From Fructobacillus cardui (GTDB lineage Bacteria; Bacillota; Bacilli; Lactobacillales; Lactobacillaceae), in the NCBI RefSeq assembly GCF_023218935.1, contig NZ_JAJIAL010000001.1: DNA of 64,000 nucleotides; one strand, written 5' to 3'. Positions 62,580-64,000 of this stretch are shown piece by piece; position 1 is the first letter of the stretch; each line of letters starts with the position of its first letter. Both the position numbers and the translations under genes were made by a program. The notes below the pieces were generated by a model. It worked only from the letters and a program-made list of their open reading frames with translations, made no database searches and was not told where the DNA came from.

Positions 62580-63296
62580 TTATAATGGCTTTTTGCTAGG
62601 TGTACCCGCTTGTCTTGGATACTTCTTTGGTGTCTTTTGTACCTTATCGATAATCTGAATCATTCGTGGATCCTGATTTGGTAGGGTGAAAGTAAAGCTT
62701 TCCTTTAATTGGCCACCAAGTGTCTGTAAAGCCTTTTTTCCGGCCTTCAGTTCATCTTCGCCAGCAGAACCCTTCATCACTAAAAGTTGTCCACCGAGTT
62801 TCACAAACGGTAATGTGTACTCAGCTAAAACTGCAGTTCGCGCCACTGCTCGAGCCGTCGCGTAATCAAAGCTTTCACGTATTTTTTGATCTTGTCCAAA
62901 ATCTTCGGCACGGCCATGCAAAACCATCACGTTTTCTAAACCAAGGTCTGTAACAACCGTTTTCAAAAAATTCACTCGCTTGTTCAAAGACTCAACCAAC
63001 GTTACCTTTAAGTTTGGTAAAGCAATTTTTAAAGGAATTGCCGGGAAGCCAGCACCAGAACCAATATCAATCAAAGTTGGTTCGGCAACCCTTAAAGCCG
63101 GTTGGTAAATTGCCAATGTCAGCGAATCATAAAAGTGCTTCAAATAAACCTCATCATGGTCCGTAATGGCGGTCAAATTAAATTCCTTATTTGTCTCAAC
63201 CAACAAGGAAAAATAACGGTCAAACTGCTCAATTTGCTGGTCTGACAGTGTCAAACCGGCTTCTTCAAGGGTCTTTAAAAATGCTTCTTGGTCCAA
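62580..63296 (-). CDS. rsmG: 16S rRNA m7G527 methyltransferase
   Basis: SAM-dependent methylation of G527 in 16S rRNA (loss gives low-level streptomycin resistance in studied bacteria). It is 238 residues with the SAM-binding IDIGSGAGFPAIPLK and the ATARAVAR motif. The start is read as TTG at 63296, with GGAGG 6 nt upstream; the ATG two codons earlier touches that GGAGG and is unlikely. It is the first gene of rsmG-parA-parB-DUF951-ychF. Confidence 0.95.
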   Translation of the reverse strand: MDQEAFLKTLEEAGLTLSDQQIEQFDRYFSLLVETNKEFNLTAITDHDEVYLKHFYDSLTLAIYQPALRVAEPTLIDIGSGAGFPAIPLKIALPNLKVTLVESLNKRVNFLKTVVTDLGLENVMVLHGRAEDFGQDQKIRESFDYATARAVARTAVLAEYTLPFVKLGGQLLVMKGSAGEDELKAGKKALQTLGGQLKESFTFTLPNQDPRMIQIIDKVQKTPKKYPRQAGTPSKKPL

Positions 63297-63397
63297 AATC
63301 ATCCTCCAAACCAGGTCCTATTTCACCTAGTTTACTCTTAACAAGAATACCTAAAAAACGGGGAAAATTCAAGGTTTCACCCACTTTTTGTCCAAAG

Positions 63398-63422
63398 AAA
63401 AAAACCTGGACCAAAGTCCAGG
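63398..63422 (-). terminator. Terminator of the tRNA cluster
   Basis: A 7-bp GC-rich stem (63405-63411 / 63416-63422) with seven U after it on the minus strand, between tRNA-Leu and rsmG. Confidence 0.9.
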
Positions 63423-63433
63423 TTTTTTCGTTA

Positions 63434-63518
63434 TGCCCTCGGTGGGAGTCGAACCCACACGGTGTTGCCACCACTGGATTTTGAGTCCAGCGCGTCTGCC
63501 AATTCCGCCACAAGGGCA
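63434..63518 (-). tRNA. tRNA-Leu (CAA)
   Basis: An 85-nt class II tRNA with a long variable arm (TGGTGGCAACACCGT area); anticodon loop CTCAAAA gives anticodon CAA. Acceptor TGCCCTT/GAGGGCA. CCA is not encoded. Last in the cluster, before the terminator. Confidence 0.93.
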
Positions 63519-63543
63519 ATATAAAGTATAAATACTTTATTAG

Positions 63544-63617
63544 GGCGGTAGAAGGGGATCGAACCCTCGCATGCTGGATCCACAAACCAGTGTGTTAACC
63601 ACTTCACCACTACCGCC
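63544..63617 (-). tRNA. tRNA-His (GTG)
   Basis: A 74-nt tRNA with an encoded extra G at -1 and C73, as needed for histidyl-tRNA synthetase; anticodon loop TTGTGGA gives GTG. Confidence 0.93.
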
Positions 63618-63621
63618 ATGG

Positions 63622-63692
63622 CAGGGATAGAGGGAATCGAACCCCCATCAACGGTTTTGGAGACCGCTATTCTACCATTAAACTATATCCCT
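63622..63692 (-). tRNA. tRNA-Trp (CCA)
   Basis: A 71-nt tRNA; anticodon loop CTCCAAA gives CCA; acceptor AGGGATA/TATCCCT; discriminator G. Its uncharged form is the expected effector of the trp T-box in this window. Confidence 0.93.
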
Positions 63693-63722
63693 AAGGTATT
63701 AACAATCAGCTATCGCCGAAAT

Positions 63723-63768
63723 AACATGATGAGGACTTGCACCCCACAAGGTTACTCTAACTCATGTT
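63723..63768 (-). other. 46-nt tRNA-like minihelix, probably a tRNA relic
   Basis: On the minus strand: a 7-bp acceptor-like stem (63762-63768 with 63723-63729), a 4-bp hairpin (63758-63761 with 63751-63754), and a T-arm-like 5-bp stem with a 7-nt loop TGCAAGT (63742-63746 with 63730-63734). D and anticodon arms are missing. It sits between tRNA-Val and tRNA-Trp, where Bacillus-type clusters have several tRNAs. It is either a deletion relic or an unusual processed RNA. Confidence 0.5.
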
Positions 63769-63796
63769 TGAAAACAAAAAAGAAGGCGTAGCTTAA

Positions 63797-63869
63797 TGGA
63801 CGATACAGGGATCGAACCTGTGACCCCCTGCTTGTAAGGCAGGTGCTCTCCCAGCTGAGCTAATCGTCC
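63797..63869 (-). tRNA. tRNA-Val (TAC)
   Basis: A 73-nt tRNA; acceptor GGACGAT/ATCGTCC; anticodon loop TTACAAG gives TAC; T loop TTCGATC. Confidence 0.94.
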
Positions 63870-63873
63870 AAAA

Positions 63874-63964
63874 TGGAGAGAAAGGGATTCGAACCCTCGA
63901 AGCAGTTTTCACCGCTTACACGGTTTCCAACCGTGCTCCTTAAGCCTGACTCGGACACCTCTCC
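63874..63964 (-). tRNA. tRNA-Ser (GGA)
   Basis: A 91-nt class II tRNA with a long variable arm; anticodon loop TTGGAAA gives GGA. First of the cluster within the window; the promoter lies beyond the right edge. Confidence 0.93.
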
Positions 63965-64000
63965 GGAAAACTCTCTTTTGTTTTCAATATAATATGTATT

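Overview
The window looks like a low-to-medium GC member of the Lactobacillaceae. The evidence is a Lactococcus-style two-gene glycine-betaine transporter with a BusR regulator, a lipoteichoic acid synthase next to LafA/LafB-type glycolipid glycosyltransferases, T-box and TPP riboswitch leaders, and a Firmicutes-type tRNA order (Ser-Val-Trp-His-Leu) beside rsmG-parA-parB. The gene content suggests the Leuconostoc/Fructobacillus/Weissella branch, but that placement is inference only.

Layout. 0-8.3 kb: a frameshifted comGA running off the left edge, folD, dCMP deaminase, thyA, uvrA, uvrB. 8.3-14.2 kb: a lipoteichoic acid module (lafA, lafB, flippase-like protein, DUF1797, ltaS). 14.2-20.2 kb: heterodimeric ABC exporter, yajC, an unusual tgt without its zinc cysteines, Nudix hydrolase. 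20.4-21.6 kb: a structured RNA candidate and a TSUP permease. 21.7-28.8 kb: a minus-strand trp operon (trpE-G-D-C-F-BA) behind a T-box. Three of its genes are abnormal: trpG has an in-frame amber codon, trpF carries a 51-bp tandem repeat, and trpB is fused in frame to trpA. 28.97-36.9 kb: a divergent aromatic operon (aroE, aroD, MFS-chorismate mutase fusion, aroC, aroA, tyrA, aroK, a small BacA/PheA-like gene). It is preceded by a Tyr/Phe-rich leader peptide and a chain of mutually exclusive hairpins ending in a terminator.

36.9-41.2 kb: small membrane proteins, a class-I amidotransferase-like peptidase, a voltage-gated-type K+ channel and an SDR gene placed behind a TPP riboswitch. 41.2-48.1 kb is an AT-rich, decayed accessory stretch: two clear pseudogenes (CrtC/AttH-like protein and DHA2 drug exporter), many tiny membrane proteins, and long gene-free DNA. 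48.2-55.6 kb: NatAB-like ABC exporter, BusAA/BusAB osmolyte transporter with divergent busR and paired operators, pgi with a cre-like site. 55.7-63.3 kb: dacA with a VanRS-like two-component system, DUF1129, ychF, DUF951, parB, parA, rsmG. 63.4-64.0 kb: a minus-strand tRNA cluster containing a 46-nt tRNA-like minihelix.

How it works together. The aromatic and trp operons sit back to back and seem to be controlled by two different attenuation systems: tRNA-Trp sensing by a T-box, and (by inference) ribosome stalling at Tyr/Phe codons. The aro operon lacks the first two pathway enzymes but has a transporter fused to chorismate mutase, so import of a pathway intermediate is a reasonable hypothesis. 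The most unusual items are the seven-segment aro attenuator, the TPP riboswitch in front of an SDR, the MFS-chorismate mutase fusion, the TrpBA fusion, the TrpF repeat and the zinc-less Tgt. Several lesions are single-base events and should be checked against reads.
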